DNA from: Brenneria salicis ATCC 15712 = DSM 30166
GTDB lineage: Bacteria > Pseudomonadota > Gammaproteobacteria > Enterobacterales > Enterobacteriaceae
Assembly (NCBI RefSeq): GCF_003315515.1
Contig: NZ_QNRY01000011.1
Coordinates: 23,288 to 87,287, forward strand
Direction of reading: 5' to 3'
Length of the DNA stretch: 64,000 nt
This document shows positions 9,990-20,209 of the stretch, piece after piece. The position numbers and the translations under genes are program-made. A model generated the notes under the pieces. That model was given only the letters and a program-made list of their open reading frames with translations. It was not told the DNA's origin and did not search any database. The number at the start of each line of letters is the position of its first letter. Position 1 is the stretch's first letter.

Positions 9990-10880
9990 TCATGTGACTG
10001 TCGAGCGGTTTATTGCCGCCTCGGTCGGGATTTTATCCAGCGACCAGTGCGCGATCGACCACTCAAGCAGCGCCGCAAGTGTTAAGTCCTGCCAGCTTTC
10101 CGGCAATGGCTGGTGCAGAAATTGCAACGCGGCGACAATAATCGGCCTGGGGTCGCTTGCCGGCAACGTGGGGGCATGGTTTTGTTTGGAGAGCTTTTGT
10201 CCTGCGTGATTCAGCACCAGCGGCAAGTGAATGTAATTGGGCGACTGATAAGCCAAATAATGGTAGAGCGAAATTTGTCGTACCGTCGGTTCAATCAGAT
10301 CGGCGCCGCGCACGATTTCCGTGATCCCTTGCTGATGATCATCAACGACTACCGCCAGATTATAGGCAAACAGCCCGTCCCGGCGGTGGATAATAAAATC
10401 TTCTTCCGCCAGGGCGCGATCAGCATGAATCTCACCGCGCAGGCGGTCATGAAAATGGAGAACCGGGGTGGTTTGCCGTAAGCGCAGCGCGGCCTGCTGC
10501 GCCGGGCGGTCAAGATCACGGCAATGGCCGTCATAGCGCCCGCCCAGTTGCTGAATGCGGCGGCGGGGACAGGTGCAATAGTAGCTCAATCCGGCTTGGT
10601 GAAGTCGATGAAGCGCGTCAAGGTAGAGCGTATGGCGTTGTGATTGATAGACAACGTCGCCGTCCCAATACAGGCCGTAATGTTCGAGTTGGGAGAGAAT
10701 ACGGGATGACGCGCCGGGAACTTCACGGGGAGGGTCGATATCTTCAATACGCACCAGCCAGCGTCCGCGTTGAGCGCGAGCCTGAAGATAACTGCCTAGC
10801 GCGGCAATCAGCGAACCAAAATGCAGGTCGCCGGAAGGCGAGGGGGCAAAGCGCCCAACGTAATCTGTTGTTCCAGGCAT
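9990..10880 (-). CDS. gluQ: Glutamyl-Q tRNA(Asp) synthetase
   Basis: Attaches glutamate to the queuosine base of tRNA-Asp, a paralogue of the GltX catalytic domain lacking the anticodon-binding part. 296 residues. The nucleotide-binding HIGH-like motif is HFGS in [12 protein letters not shown], a zinc site is formed by CTC..C residues near 102-120, and the KMSKS-like motif is KLSKQNH near residue 232. It follows dksA on the same strand with a 71-base gap, as in E. coli. Confidence 0.93.
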   Translation of the reverse strand: MPGTTDYVGRFAPSPSGDLHFGSLIAALGSYLQARAQRGRWLVRIEDIDPPREVPGASSRILSQLEHYGLYWDGDVVYQSQRHTLYLDALHRLHQAGLSYYCTCPRRRIQQLGGRYDGHCRDLDRPAQQAALRLRQTTPVLHFHDRLRGEIHADRALAEEDFIIHRRDGLFAYNLAVVVDDHQQGITEIVRGADLIEPTVRQISLYHYLAYQSPNYIHLPLVLNHAGQKLSKQNHAPTLPASDPRPIIVAALQFLHQPLPESWQDLTLAALLEWSIAHWSLDKIPTEAAINRSTVT

Positions 10881-10951
10881 AAGGACATAAATGATAAAGC
10901 CTACCCTGCGCGGATTTATATCGCAGGGCAGGCATTTTGCATGGCGGATGG

Positions 10952-11407
10952 TTATCCGGCCATTTGCTTTTCGCGTATTTCCGCCAGTGTTTTGCAGTCA
11001 ATACACAGATCAGCGGTGGGACGCGCTTCCAGACGGCGGATACCGATTTCCACGCCACAGGAATCACAGAAACCAAAGTCTTCATCTTCGATTTTTTGCA
11101 ATGTTTTGGCGATCTTCTTGATGAGCTTACGCTCACGGTCGCGATTGCGCAGTTCGAGGCTGAATTCTTCTTCTTGTGCCGCACGGTCAACGGGATCAGG
11201 GAAATTCGCGGCTTCATCACGCATATGCGATACAGTACGATCCACTTCATCCCTGAGTTGGTTGCGCCATGCTTCAAGAATACACTTGAAATGAGCGAGT
11301 TGAACAACGTTCATATACTCTTCGCCCGGCTTCTCCTGATACGGCTCTACTCCGGCAATTGCGAGAATGCTCAGAGAAGATGTCTTACGGTTTTGCCCTT
11401 CTTGCAT
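10952..11407 (-). CDS. dksA: RNA polymerase-binding transcription factor DksA
   Basis: Binds the secondary channel of RNA polymerase and works with ppGpp in the stringent response, repressing rRNA promoters and activating amino-acid promoters. It is 151 residues with a coiled-coil hairpin (about residues 33-108, tip around [11 protein letters not shown]) and a C4 zinc finger CDSC...CIDC near 114-138. The start at 11407 is set by the conserved [11 protein letters not shown] and a GGAG seven bases upstream; longer in-frame starts are not conserved. Nearly identical to E. coli DksA. Confidence 0.97.
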   Translation of the reverse strand: MQEGQNRKTSSLSILAIAGVEPYQEKPGEEYMNVVQLAHFKCILEAWRNQLRDEVDRTVSHMRDEAANFPDPVDRAAQEEEFSLELRNRDRERKLIKKIAKTLQKIEDEDFGFCDSCGVEIGIRRLEARPTADLCIDCKTLAEIREKQMAG

Positions 11408-11746
11408 GTTGCTTCTCCTACATAACACGACACGCACCATACCCTGCTTAGTTGAAGTTAATGCGTTGCCGGTCACCATAAAGGGTTGGCTTCTTTAACT
11501 TACCTGAATTACTTATTTTGATAAGTTATTCAGAATGCCTTTATTTGTTGCCAGGCCGTCACTTCAATCACTCTGGGTATATCGATCCCCTAAGGGGAAA
11601 AAACAGGCCGCTATAAATAGCAGATGGAGATTAGGTTGGCAATGATTCCTGACACCGGCCTGATAAAGTGTTAGGAACAACCAATTATCATCAGATGATA
11701 AACAACGTGTTAGCGTGTTATCGCCATGTTCACTTTATTTATCTAC
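11408..11746. other. Intergenic region upstream of dksA, no gene seen
   Basis: This 339-base stretch separates sfsA from dksA, both read leftward. No convincing ORF is present. It holds several palindromes: ACTTAT/ATAAGT at 11511-11526, CCCCT/AGGGG at 11587-11597, and a 17-bp palindrome at 11685-11701. It presumably holds the dksA promoter and the 3' untranslated ends. Confidence 0.5.
11685..11701. repeat. Perfect 17-bp palindrome in dksA upstream region
   Basis: TTATCATC-A-GATGATAA, an 8-bp inverted repeat about one central base, A+T-rich. There is no T tract, so it is more like a protein-binding site than a terminator. Function unknown. Confidence 0.5.
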
Positions 11747-12448
11747 TTATAATAACGGCAACTTGTGCGTAATCCTGATGCCATCAGGAGATAACGTGGA
11801 GGCATAACATAGAATTTCAACCCCTTGCTGTTGTGCTGCCATTAATAATTCCGCATAACGCGGGTCAATATGCCGTGCGGGAGAAACCTGCGCGATCCCG
11901 GAGTGCAGCACGGCAAAAAACAGAACGGCGCGTTCACCGTGGGTCACGATCTGTTGCAGTTCACGCAGATGCTTCTGCCCCCGCAGGGTGACCGCATCAG
12001 GAAAGTAACCCCGTCCATGTTGCAATAATGTAACGGACTTAACCTCAATATAGCAGTTAATCTTGTCTTCCGCCTGTAACAGCAGATCAATACGGCTATT
12101 TTCCGCACCATATTTCACTTCGTTCTTTACGGTGGTGTAGCCCGTCAGTTCGGCGATCCGATTTTCCGCCAGGGCTTCATGCAATAATGTGTTGGCGCGC
12201 ACTGTATTGACACAAATCCAGTCGTTATGTTGCGTTTGCGTTAGTTCCCAACTGTGCGGATATTTGCGTTTCGGATTCGCGGATGTCGAATACCAGACGG
12301 TGTCGCCCGGCGTCGCACACCCCGTCATCGCCCCGGTGTTGGCGCAGTGCAGTGTGAATGTTTCGCCCTGCGGCGTGACCACATCGGCGAGAAAGCGTTT
12401 GTAGCGTTTAATCAGTCTGGCTGGTTGCAAGCGTGGCGTGAATTGCAT
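11747..12448 (-). CDS. sfsA: DNA-binding protein SfsA (sugar fermentation stimulation family)
   Basis: A conserved protein of 233 residues, first described in E. coli as a nonspecific DNA-binding protein that stimulates maltose genes. It has an OB-fold-like N-terminus and a nuclease-like fold C-terminus with ERGQKH-like (here [10 protein letters not shown]) and YIEVKSVTL motifs, the latter resembling a PD-(D/E)xK nuclease core. It lies seven bases after thpR, as in E. coli. The true biochemical role remains uncertain. Confidence 0.92.
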   Translation of the reverse strand: MQFTPRLQPARLIKRYKRFLADVVTPQGETFTLHCANTGAMTGCATPGDTVWYSTSANPKRKYPHSWELTQTQHNDWICVNTVRANTLLHEALAENRIAELTGYTTVKNEVKYGAENSRIDLLLQAEDKINCYIEVKSVTLLQHGRGYFPDAVTLRGQKHLRELQQIVTHGERAVLFFAVLHSGIAQVSPARHIDPRYAELLMAAQQQGVEILCYASTLSPDGIRITHKLPLL

Positions 12449-12455
12449 GGGTATC

Positions 12456-12998
12456 CTATTGTAAGCGTGGTTTGGTCAGCGGCCAGCTAGCCACTGTCTG
12501 ATAGCGAGTTCTGCCGCTCTCAAACAGCGATTGATAAAGCGAGAAATGATCCATCGTTACCGACCAACTGAAATCGGCAAGCGGTAAGGTCACCGGTCTG
12601 GTCGCGCCGCGCAGCAGGATAATATGAGGATGGAAGGGCTGGGACGTTTGATGGCAGCCATTGCGGGCCGCCTGCGAGCGTAGCAATCCGGCCAGTTGCA
12701 GCAGGCCGTGCGATGCCTGTCGGCATCCGATCCAGACCACGCCGGGGCGCGGCCATTGTCCGGCGTCATTCAGGTTGACGGCAAATTCAGGCTGACTGAT
12801 GCGTCCCGCCAGCGTGCGCAGCGCCTGTTCTTTCTGTTCGCTCACCTCGCCCAGAAAAGCCAACGTCAGGTGAAGGTTGGCGGCGGCCACCGGACGACCG
12901 GTTTCAGGCGGGAAATGTTCAGCGCGCCAGCGAATAATATCCTGCCGGATTTCTTCGGGTAGCGTTAAGGCAAAAAACAACCGGCGGGCGACAGGCAT
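12456..12998 (-). CDS. thpR: RNA 2',3'-cyclic phosphodiesterase
   Basis: A 2H phosphoesterase (formerly LigT) that opens 2',3'-cyclic phosphates at RNA ends and can join tRNA halves in vitro. About 180 residues. The two catalytic H-x-T/S-x-like motifs are HLTL near residue 43 and HPHI near residue 124; the second position of the latter is less canonical than HPHIT. The start is chosen at MPVARRLFF, which aligns with family members. An ATG six codons upstream (13016) cannot be excluded because a purine-rich stretch precedes both. Divergent from hrpB. Confidence 0.9.
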   Translation of the reverse strand: MPVARRLFFALTLPEEIRQDIIRWRAEHFPPETGRPVAAANLHLTLAFLGEVSEQKEQALRTLAGRISQPEFAVNLNDAGQWPRPGVVWIGCRQASHGLLQLAGLLRSQAARNGCHQTSQPFHPHIILLRGATRPVTLPLADFSWSVTMDHFSLYQSLFESGRTRYQTVASWPLTKPRLQ

Positions 12999-13081
12999 CT
13001 CTATCTCTCTTCTCATCCGATGCGACTTTCATTCGATGCTACAATGCCAGCCGCTGAAAGTTAACCTTTACGGAGAGTTCT

Positions 13082-15541
13082 GTGATTTTACCGCCCGTCA
13101 GCGCCGTATTAAATGATGTCGTCTCGGCGCTGCATACTTCGCCTCAGGTGTTGCTTAATGCGCCTACCGGCGCCGGGAAATCCACCTGGCTGCCGCTGCA
13201 ACTGCTGCAACAGGGTAATCTGCACGGACGGATTATCATGCTCGAACCCCGCCGATTGGCGGCGAAAAGCGTGGCCTGGCGGCTGGCTCAGCAATTGGGC
13301 GAAGAGCCGGGGCGGACGGTGGGTTACCGGATGCGGGCGGAAAGTCGGGTTAGCGCCGCGACGCGTCTGGAAGTGGTCACCGAAGGGATATTGACGCGTC
13401 TATTGCAGCAGGATGCCGAGTTGCAGGGCGTCGCGCTGGTGATCCTGGATGAGTTTCACGAGCGTAGTTTGCAAGCTGATCTGGCGCTGGCGTTATTGTT
13501 GGATGTGCAGCAAGGACTGCGTGAGGATCTGAAACTGCTGATCATGTCCGCCACGCTGGATAATACGCGGCTTTCCGCGCTATTGCCGTCATCGGCGTGC
13601 ATTGTATCCGCGGGGCGCAGTTATCCGGTCGAGCGTCATTATATGCCGCTGAACAGTCAGGAGCGGCTGGAGGAGGGCGTCGCCCGTCAGGTCAGGCGTC
13701 TTATGGCGGAGCAGGCCGGTTCGCTGCTGCTATTTTTACCCGGCGTGGCCGAAATTAAACGCGTGCAGGCGCTGTTGGAAAACAGCATAACGGATGAGGT
13801 GGATTTGTGTCCGTTGTACGGCGCGCTGACGTTGGCGGAACAGCAAAAAGCGATCCTGCCGTCGGCGACGGGGCGCCGTAAAGTGGTGCTGGCGACCAAT
13901 ATTGCGGAAACCAGCCTGACCATCGAAGGCATTTGTCTGGTTATTGATTGCGGTCTGGAGCGGGTGGCGCGTTTCGACGTGAAAAGCGGCTTAACCCGAT
14001 TGGTCACGCAGCGCATCAGCCAGGCATCCATGACGCAGCGCGCCGGACGCGCCGGGCGTCTGAGTCCGGGGATTTGCTGGCATCTCTGTTCGCGTGAGCA
14101 GGCTGAGCGCGCGGCGGCGCAAAGCGATGCCGAAATACTTAATAGCGATCTGAGCAGTTTCTGGCTGGATTTATTGCAGTGGGGTTGTACGGATACGGCG
14201 CAGCTTACGTGGCTGGATACGCCGCCGCCTGCCACCTTGCAATCAGCCCGGGATTTGCTGAGCCGGTTGAAAATTACCGATCAGCAGGATCGGCTGACTG
14301 CCGCAGGACGCAAGATCGCCGCGCTGGGTTGCGATGTCAGGCTGGCAACCATGCTCTTCGCCGCCGCCGGACATCGCATTGATGTACAAAGCGACGATGT
14401 GCTGACGACCGCGGGGTGTCTGGCGGCGATCCTTGAGGAGCCGCCGCGCGGCGGATCGATTAATCTGCTGGACTGGCTGCATCGGCCATTGCCGCACTGG
14501 ATACGGCGCGGACAGCAACTAACGCGCCGTCTGGCGCCGGTATCCAGTCGTATCGATAGCGCGTGGGCCGCCTGGTTGCTGGCACAGACTTTTGCCGATC
14601 GCATTGCCCGGCGGCGCGGTCAGGATGGCCGCTATCAACTGGCTGGCGGCATCGGGGCGATGATGGCGGACGATGATGCGCTGTCTGGCGCGGATTGGCT
14701 GTTGGCGCCCGCGCTATTGCATAACAGTCACTCAGCGGATGCGCACATCCTGCTGGCGTTGCCCCTGGAGATCGACCAACTGGCGCGGCAGTTGCCGATG
14801 TTGGTCAGCGAGCATAATGTCGTGCAGTGGGACGAGGAAAAAGGCACGTTGCGCGCCAGCAAACGCAGTCAGATTGGTCACCTGATATTACAGACGCGTC
14901 CATTGACGAAACCGTCTGATGAAGAGCTACACCTGGCGATGTTGGGCTGGTTGCGGGAACACGGGTTGGCGGCGTTAAACTGGCAACCGGCGGCGGCGCA
15001 GTTGCGCGCCCGCTTGCAATGCGCCCGGCAATGGTTGCCGGAAGTTGACTGGCCGCGGGTGGATGAGGAAACATTGCTGGCCACGCTGGAATCCTGGTTG
15101 CTGCCATCTTTAGCCGGTGTGCGTGATTTGCGCGGCTTACGGCAGGTGGATCTGAGCGACGCGTTGCTGCGGTTGCTGGACTGGCCTTTGCGTCAGCGGC
15201 TGGATAGTGCGCTGCCGAGCCATTACACTGTGCCCGGCGGCAGCCGTTTGCCCATCGCCTATGATGAAGATAAACCGCCGGTGCTGTCGGTACGGCTACA
15301 GGAAATGTTTGGCGAACGGCAAAGCCCGCGGCTGGCGGAAGGACGGGTGGCGCTGGTGTTGGCGCTCTTATCGCCGGCCCAACGTCCATTGCAGATTACG
15401 CGTGATTTGGCGGCCTTCTGGCAAGGCGCTTACCGTGAAGTGCAAAAAGAGATGAAAGGGCGTTATCCGAAACATGTGTGGCCCGACGACCCGGCAAATA
15501 CAGCGCCGACCAGACGCACCAGGAAATATCAGAATCAATAA
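13082..15541 (+). CDS. hrpB: ATP-dependent helicase HrpB
   Basis: DEAH-box RNA helicase family member, 819 residues, of unknown physiological role. Walker A APTGAGKST is at residues 27-35, motif II DEFH at 123-126, motif III SAT near 157, and motif VI QRAGRAGR near 318. A C-terminal HrpB-specific domain ends in KGRYPKHVWPDD-type sequence. Same position between thpR and mrcB as in E. coli. The initiator is an in-frame GTG/ATG-type codon immediately after the AGAG ribosome site near 13075. Confidence 0.94.
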   Translation: MILPPVSAVLNDVVSALHTSPQVLLNAPTGAGKSTWLPLQLLQQGNLHGRIIMLEPRRLAAKSVAWRLAQQLGEEPGRTVGYRMRAESRVSAATRLEVVTEGILTRLLQQDAELQGVALVILDEFHERSLQADLALALLLDVQQGLREDLKLLIMSATLDNTRLSALLPSSACIVSAGRSYPVERHYMPLNSQERLEEGVARQVRRLMAEQAGSLLLFLPGVAEIKRVQALLENSITDEVDLCPLYGALTLAEQQKAILPSATGRRKVVLATNIAETSLTIEGICLVIDCGLERVARFDVKSGLTRLVTQRISQASMTQRAGRAGRLSPGICWHLCSREQAERAAAQSDAEILNSDLSSFWLDLLQWGCTDTAQLTWLDTPPPATLQSARDLLSRLKITDQQDRLTAAGRKIAALGCDVRLATMLFAAAGHRIDVQSDDVLTTAGCLAAILEEPPRGGSINLLDWLHRPLPHWIRRGQQLTRRLAPVSSRIDSAWAAWLLAQTFADRIARRRGQDGRYQLAGGIGAMMADDDALSGADWLLAPALLHNSHSADAHILLALPLEIDQLARQLPMLVSEHNVVQWDEEKGTLRASKRSQIGHLILQTRPLTKPSDEELHLAMLGWLREHGLAALNWQPAAAQLRARLQCARQWLPEVDWPRVDEETLLATLESWLLPSLAGVRDLRGLRQVDLSDALLRLLDWPLRQRLDSALPSHYTVPGGSRLPIAYDEDKPPVLSVRLQEMFGERQSPRLAEGRVALVLALLSPAQRPLQITRDLAAFWQGAYREVQKEMKGRYPKHVWPDDPANTAPTRRTRKYQNQ

Positions 15542-15643
15542 TTTCAGACGTTTCCGCTTCCTTGATATGTACGGCGGAAACAGAGTAGACGGCTTGAGCG
15601 CAGCGCAGGTGGCCGTTAACAACCTGATGGAGAAGCAACAGTA

Positions 15644-18118
15644 ATGTCTCGGGATGATCGCGAACCTATCGGGCGCAAAGGAAGGGCGTCAGGACGAAAA
15701 CCTACACGCAGGCAGGCGATACGGCGTCACAGGGACGATGACTATGATGATGATTATGAAGATGATCAGGATGATTTTAACGACGATGACCGCTATGACG
15801 ATGAGGATTCGATGACGCAGAAACCGCGTAAGAAACGGCGCTGGCTGGGACTGTTTATCAAACTGTCTCTGGTCTTTGCGGTCGTGTTGGCGATTTATGG
15901 CGTGTACCTCGACAGTCAGATCCATAGCCGTATCGAAGGCAAGGTATGGCAACTGCCGGCGGCGGTATATGGCCGGATGGTTAACCTTGAACCGGGCATG
16001 TCTTACAACCAGAAAGAGATGATTAGTCTGCTGGAAGGCATGCAGTATCGTCAGGTCAGCCGCATCACCAGACCGGGAGAGTTTAGCGTTCGCGGCAACA
16101 GCATTGAAATGCTGCGGCGTCCGTTTGATTTCCCGGACAGTAAAGAAGGGCAGATCCGCGCACGTCTGACGTTTAACAATGATCGTCTGGCGCAGATCCA
16201 GAATCTGGATAACCAGCGTAATTTCGGTTTCTTCCGCCTCGATCCGAAGCTGATCACCATGATGCAGTCGCCGAATGGCGAGCAACGTCTGTTTGTGCCG
16301 CGTTCTGGTTTCCCCGATCTGCTGGTCGATACGCTTATCGCGACCGAAGACCGCCACTTCTACGAACATGATGGGATCAGTTTGTATTCGATCGGGCGGG
16401 CGTTTCTGGCGAATATTACCGCCGGACGCGCGGTACAGGGGGGAAGCACCCTGACGCAGCAGTTGGTGAAAAACCTGTTCCTGACCAATGAGCGTTCTTT
16501 GTGGCGTAAAGCCAACGAAGCGTATATGGCGTTGATCATGGATTATCGCTACAGCAAAGATCGCATTCTGGAACTGTATCTGAACGAAGTGTATCTCGGT
16601 CAGAGCGGCAGCGACCAGATCCGCGGTTTCCCATTGGCTAGCCTGTATTACTTTGGTCGTCCGGTTAATGAACTGAGTCTGGATCAACAGGCGTTGCTGG
16701 TGGGCATGGTAAAAGGCGCGTCGCTGTATAATCCGTGGCGTAATCCCAGGATCACGCTGGAACGACGTAATCTGGTATTGCGTTTATTGCAAAATCAACA
16801 GGTTATCGACGCCGATCTCTACAATATGTTGAGCGCTCGCCCGCTGGGTGTGCAACCCAAAGGGGGCGTTATCAGTCCGCAGCCTGCTTTTATGCAAGTC
16901 GTGCGGCAGGAGTTGCAGCAACGGCTGGGCGATAAGGTTAACGATCTGTCGGGCGTAAAAATCTTTACCACGCTTGATCCCGTCTCACAGGATGCGGCGG
17001 AAAAAGCAGTGGAAGAGGGGATCCCCGCGTTGCGGGCCGCGAGGGGAGTGAACGATCTGGAATCGGCTATGGTGATTGTCGACCGCTTCAGTGGTGAGAT
17101 CCGCGCCATGGTCGGCGGTTCGCAGACGCAATATGCCGGATTCAACCGTGCATTGCAGGCGCGCCGACCCGTCGGTTCTCTGGCGAAGCCGCCAACCTAC
17201 CTCACGGCGTTAAGCCAGCCCGATGTTTATCGTCTGAACACCTGGCTGGCGGATGAACCGCTCTCGCTCAGGCAACCCAACGGGCAATTGTGGCAGCCGA
17301 AAAACTATGATCGTGAATTCAGGGGCCGCGTGATGCTGGTTGATGCGCTGGCAAACTCCCTGAATGTGCCGACGGTGAATCTGGGCATGGCCGTTGGTCT
17401 GGATCAGGTTACCGCAACGCTGAAACGGTTGGGTATCCCTGATAACGTCATTCAGCCTGTACCGGCAATGTTGCTGGGAGCCATCAGTCTGACGCCAATG
17501 GAAGTGGCACAGGAATATCAGACGATTGCCAGCGGCGGCAATCGTGCGCCGTTGTCGGCGTTGCGCTCGGTGATTGCGGAAGATGGCGCGGTGTTGTATC
17601 AGAGCTTCCCGCAGGCGGAACGCGCGGTTCCGGCGCAAGCGGCTTATCTGACGCTATACGGTATGCAGCAGGTGGTGGCGCGCGGGACATCCCGTTCGCT
17701 GGCGGTGAAATTCCCCAATTATCATCTGGCGGCGAAAACCGGTACGACCAACGATCTGCGTGATAGCTGGTTTGCCGGGGTGGACGGCAAAGAAGTGGCG
17801 ATCAGTTGGGTGGGGCGCGATAACAACGGCCCGGCAAAACTGACGGGCGCCAACGGCGCGCTGACCATTTATCGCCGCTATCTGGAAAATCAAACGCCGT
17901 TGCCGCTGATGCTGACGCCGCCGGAAGGGATCGCGACCATGACGATTGATGCCAGCGGCAATTTTGTCTGCAATGGCAGCAGCGCCGGACGAACGCTGCC
18001 GGTCTGGACGGATAATCCGCAATCGCTGTGTCAGGTCGCTCAGCAACAGGCCCCGCAGCAAGAGCAGCAGAGCGGCGAGGGCGTGGCCGACTGGATCCGG
18101 GAAATGTTTGGTCAGTAA
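15644..18118 (+). CDS. mrcB: Penicillin-binding protein 1B
   Basis: Bifunctional peptidoglycan synthase: polymerises lipid II glycans and cross-links peptides at the outer face of the inner membrane. It has 824 residues. The cytoplasmic N-terminus includes a very acidic D/E-rich stretch (about residues 31-54) and then KPRKKRR before the single membrane segment at about 67-89. The UB2H domain follows at about 105-200. The glycosyltransferase catalytic glutamate is E235 in [10 protein letters not shown]. Transpeptidase motifs are S512-L-A-K515, S572-L-N574 and K698-T-G. The C-terminus is glutamine-rich. Ribosome site GGAG precedes the ATG. Confidence 0.96.
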   Translation: MSRDDREPIGRKGRASGRKPTRRQAIRRHRDDDYDDDYEDDQDDFNDDDRYDDEDSMTQKPRKKRRWLGLFIKLSLVFAVVLAIYGVYLDSQIHSRIEGKVWQLPAAVYGRMVNLEPGMSYNQKEMISLLEGMQYRQVSRITRPGEFSVRGNSIEMLRRPFDFPDSKEGQIRARLTFNNDRLAQIQNLDNQRNFGFFRLDPKLITMMQSPNGEQRLFVPRSGFPDLLVDTLIATEDRHFYEHDGISLYSIGRAFLANITAGRAVQGGSTLTQQLVKNLFLTNERSLWRKANEAYMALIMDYRYSKDRILELYLNEVYLGQSGSDQIRGFPLASLYYFGRPVNELSLDQQALLVGMVKGASLYNPWRNPRITLERRNLVLRLLQNQQVIDADLYNMLSARPLGVQPKGGVISPQPAFMQVVRQELQQRLGDKVNDLSGVKIFTTLDPVSQDAAEKAVEEGIPALRAARGVNDLESAMVIVDRFSGEIRAMVGGSQTQYAGFNRALQARRPVGSLAKPPTYLTALSQPDVYRLNTWLADEPLSLRQPNGQLWQPKNYDREFRGRVMLVDALANSLNVPTVNLGMAVGLDQVTATLKRLGIPDNVIQPVPAMLLGAISLTPMEVAQEYQTIASGGNRAPLSALRSVIAEDGAVLYQSFPQAERAVPAQAAYLTLYGMQQVVARGTSRSLAVKFPNYHLAAKTGTTNDLRDSWFAGVDGKEVAISWVGRDNNGPAKLTGANGALTIYRRYLENQTPLPLMLTPPEGIATMTIDASGNFVCNGSSAGRTLPVWTDNPQSLCQVAQQQAPQQEQQSGEGVADWIREMFGQ

Positions 18119-18169
18119 TACGTTATTTCCCCCGATATTCCTGTTTTTGCCACAACCGAGGGAGAGGGA

Positions 18170-18306
18170 TGAGGCAACAGCTTATCTCCCTGCGGCAAAG
18201 GAACCACGCGGCGCCGCCTTTGCCAGAGGCCCACGGATGGGCTATGTGGCGGGTGCGGCCAACGCGCCTGCAATGGGAAGTATGACGGGGATATACCGTT
18301 ATCAGT
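18170..18306. repeat. Possible dispersed intergenic repeat element
   Basis: Read on the minus strand this stretch contains GGTATATCCCCGTC, ATTGCAGGCGCGTTGGC and similar words that resemble a short repeat family I recall as common between genes in plant-associated Enterobacterales. A related core (GGGATATACCCTTATC) appears in the panB-folK gap at about 7926-7941. The boundaries are approximate. Confidence 0.35.
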
Positions 18307-18406
18307 AAAAATTGTGGCTAAGAGACAGGGAATTTTCTTACGCACGCTTAAATCCTCGTGCGGTAAATATCTTGCGGAGACAATCCCGTTAAGCCTATTA
18401 TGCAAC

Positions 18407-18425
18407 CTTTATATTAATCATTATC
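18407..18425. promoter_or_regulatory. Fur-box-like site upstream of fhuC
   Basis: The 19 bases match 14 of 19 positions of the Fur consensus, with the right half AATCATTATC exact. It lies about 65 bases before the fhuC start. Iron repression of fhuCDB through Fur is well known in enterobacteria. Confidence 0.6.
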
Positions 18426-18488
18426 GTTTCTCTTTGGCCTGATGCCGGTTAATCATTCCCCTTGATTTTCATTGAACACCAAAACGTT

Positions 18489-19286
18489 ATGCAAAATCGT
18501 AATAGATTGCCAGATGCCACATTCACACTGGATGCGGTAAGTTTTTCCATCACCGGTCGTACATTACTGCATCCGTTGTCGCTGACATTTCCGGTCGGTA
18601 AAGTCTGTGGTTTGATTGGACACAATGGCTCAGGGAAATCCACGCTGTTGAAAATTCTTGGTCGCCACCAGTCCGCCAGCGGCGGCAACGTGCTGCTGGG
18701 TGAGCAATCCGCGGCAAACTGGGACAGCAAATCCTTTGCCCGACAGGTTGCCTATCTGCCCCAGCAGTTGCCGGCGGCGGATGGCATGACGGTGCGTGAA
18801 CTGGTCGCGATAGGGCGTTATCCCTGGCATGGCGCGCTGGGGCGTTTCGGGCGTGCCGATCGGGAAAAAGTGGACGAAGCGATCATGCTGGTGGGGCTGA
18901 GCGCGTTCGCCCATCGGCTGGTGGACAGCTTATCCGGCGGCGAGCGACAACGCGCTTGGCTGGCGATGACGGTGGCGCAGGATAGCCGCTGCCTGTTGTT
19001 GGATGAACCCACTTCGGCGCTGGATATCGCCCACCAGGTCGAGGTGCTGGCGCTCATTCAACGTATGAGCCGGGAACGGGGGCTGACGGTGATTGCCGTT
19101 TTGCATGACATCAATATGGCGGCCCGTTACTGTGATTATCTGGTGGCGTTGCGCCGTGGGGAAATGATTGCGCAAGGTGAACCGGCTGCGTTGATGCAAA
19201 GCGACGTGCTGGAGAGTATCTACGGCATCCCGATGGGAATATTGCCTCATCCCGGCGGCGGCGCGCCGGTAAGTTATGTTTGCTGA
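18489..19286 (+). CDS. fhuC: Iron(III)-hydroxamate ABC transporter ATP-binding protein
   Basis: ATPase that powers import of ferric hydroxamate siderophores (ferrichrome, aerobactin, coprogen) across the inner membrane. It has 265 residues. Walker A GHNGSGKST is near 44-52, signature LSGGERQR near 142, Walker B LLLDEPTSALD near 163, and the switch histidine in VLHDINMAARY. The start MQNRN aligns with E. coli FhuC; a longer frame from 18462 is not conserved. It is followed at two bases by fhuD. No fhuA precedes it. Confidence 0.93.
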   Translation: MQNRNRLPDATFTLDAVSFSITGRTLLHPLSLTFPVGKVCGLIGHNGSGKSTLLKILGRHQSASGGNVLLGEQSAANWDSKSFARQVAYLPQQLPAADGMTVRELVAIGRYPWHGALGRFGRADREKVDEAIMLVGLSAFAHRLVDSLSGGERQRAWLAMTVAQDSRCLLLDEPTSALDIAHQVEVLALIQRMSRERGLTVIAVLHDINMAARYCDYLVALRRGEMIAQGEPAALMQSDVLESIYGIPMGILPHPGGGAPVSYVC

Positions 19287-19288
19287 CC

Positions 19289-20209
19289 ATGACTGAATTA
19301 CTTCTTCCCGCAGCGTTGCCGGATCACCAGCGACGCCGTCTATTGACCGCCTTGTTGCTGTCTCCCCTGATATATTCCTCAACCAGTTATGGCGCGGCGT
19401 ATCCCGATCTTGAACGGATAGTCGCGCTTGAATGGCTGCCGGCAGAGCTACTGATGGCGCTGGGGATCACGCCGCTGGCGATAGCGGATAAACCGAACTA
19501 TCGCTTGTGGGTGAGTGAACCGGCCCTCCCGGAGCGGGTGATTGACGTCGGGTTGCGTACCGAACCCAATCTGGAACAACTGACTTTACTGAAACCCTCG
19601 CTTATTCTGTATTCGGAAGGCTATGGCCCTTCGGTCCAAAAGATGACCCGTATCTCACCCATTCTGGGGTTCGGGTTTAGTGACAATAATGGTAAACCGC
19701 TGACGGTCGCCAGAACATCGCTGGTGAAACTAGCCGCTACGCTGGGTATCCCTGACGCGGCGGAACAACATTTAGCGCGGCTTGCACAATTCATGCGCCA
19801 GTCGGCCATCAGGCTGCAACCTTATACCCAACGCCCGCTATTACTATTATCGCTGTTGGATGAGCGTCATGTCTTGGTGATGGGTAAAAACAGTTTGTTT
19901 CAGGAAGTGATGGATGATATTGGCATCGAAAACGCCTGGCAGGGCGAAACCAATTTCTGGGGCAGCGCGGTGGTGGGGATTGAACGTCTGGCGGAAATTG
20001 ATCATGCGCATGCGCTCTGTTTCGATCATGGCAACAGCGCGTTGATCGCGCAGGTGGCGCGCAGTCCGCTGTGGCAGGCGATGCCGTTTATCCGCGAACA
20101 GCGTTGGCAACGAGTGCCTGCGGTCTGGTTGTATGGCGGCACGCTGTCGGCCATGCGATTCGCTCAGGTTCTGGCGCAGGCGCTGGAGGCGCGGGGTGAT
20201 CGCGGTTAA
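19289..20209 (+). CDS. fhuD: Iron(III)-hydroxamate periplasmic binding protein
   Basis: Carries ferric hydroxamates from the outer-membrane receptor to FhuBC in the periplasm. It has 306 residues. The N-terminus has an RRRLLTA twin-arginine motif before a hydrophobic stretch and an AYGA-like cleavage area, consistent with Tat export as in E. coli FhuD. Conserved family stretches are RIVALEWLPAELL, NYRLWVSEP, VIDVGLRTEPN and NAWQGETNFWG. The ATG at 19289 is preferred to a TTG at 19280. The 3' end overlaps the fhuB start by 14 bases. Confidence 0.93.
   Translation: MTELLLPAALPDHQRRRLLTALLLSPLIYSSTSYGAAYPDLERIVALEWLPAELLMALGITPLAIADKPNYRLWVSEPALPERVIDVGLRTEPNLEQLTLLKPSLILYSEGYGPSVQKMTRISPILGFGFSDNNGKPLTVARTSLVKLAATLGIPDAAEQHLARLAQFMRQSAIRLQPYTQRPLLLLSLLDERHVLVMGKNSLFQEVMDDIGIENAWQGETNFWGSAVVGIERLAEIDHAHALCFDHGNSALIAQVARSPLWQAMPFIREQRWQRVPAVWLYGGTLSAMRFAQVLAQALEARGDRG

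Larger units (their letters stand above)
18119..18488. other. Intergenic region where fhuA normally lies
   Basis: In E. coli the ferrichrome outer-membrane receptor gene fhuA (over 2 kb) sits between mrcB and fhuC. Here only 370 bases separate them, with no TonB-receptor sequence recognisable. The stretch holds a repeat-like segment (about 18170-18306) and a Fur-like box before fhuC. Confidence 0.6.

Noticed and set aside
15689..16687. 332-codon frame antisense to mrcB
   Set aside because: Mirror of the mrcB coding sequence; its isoleucine-rich end is the reverse of the acidic Asp-rich tract.
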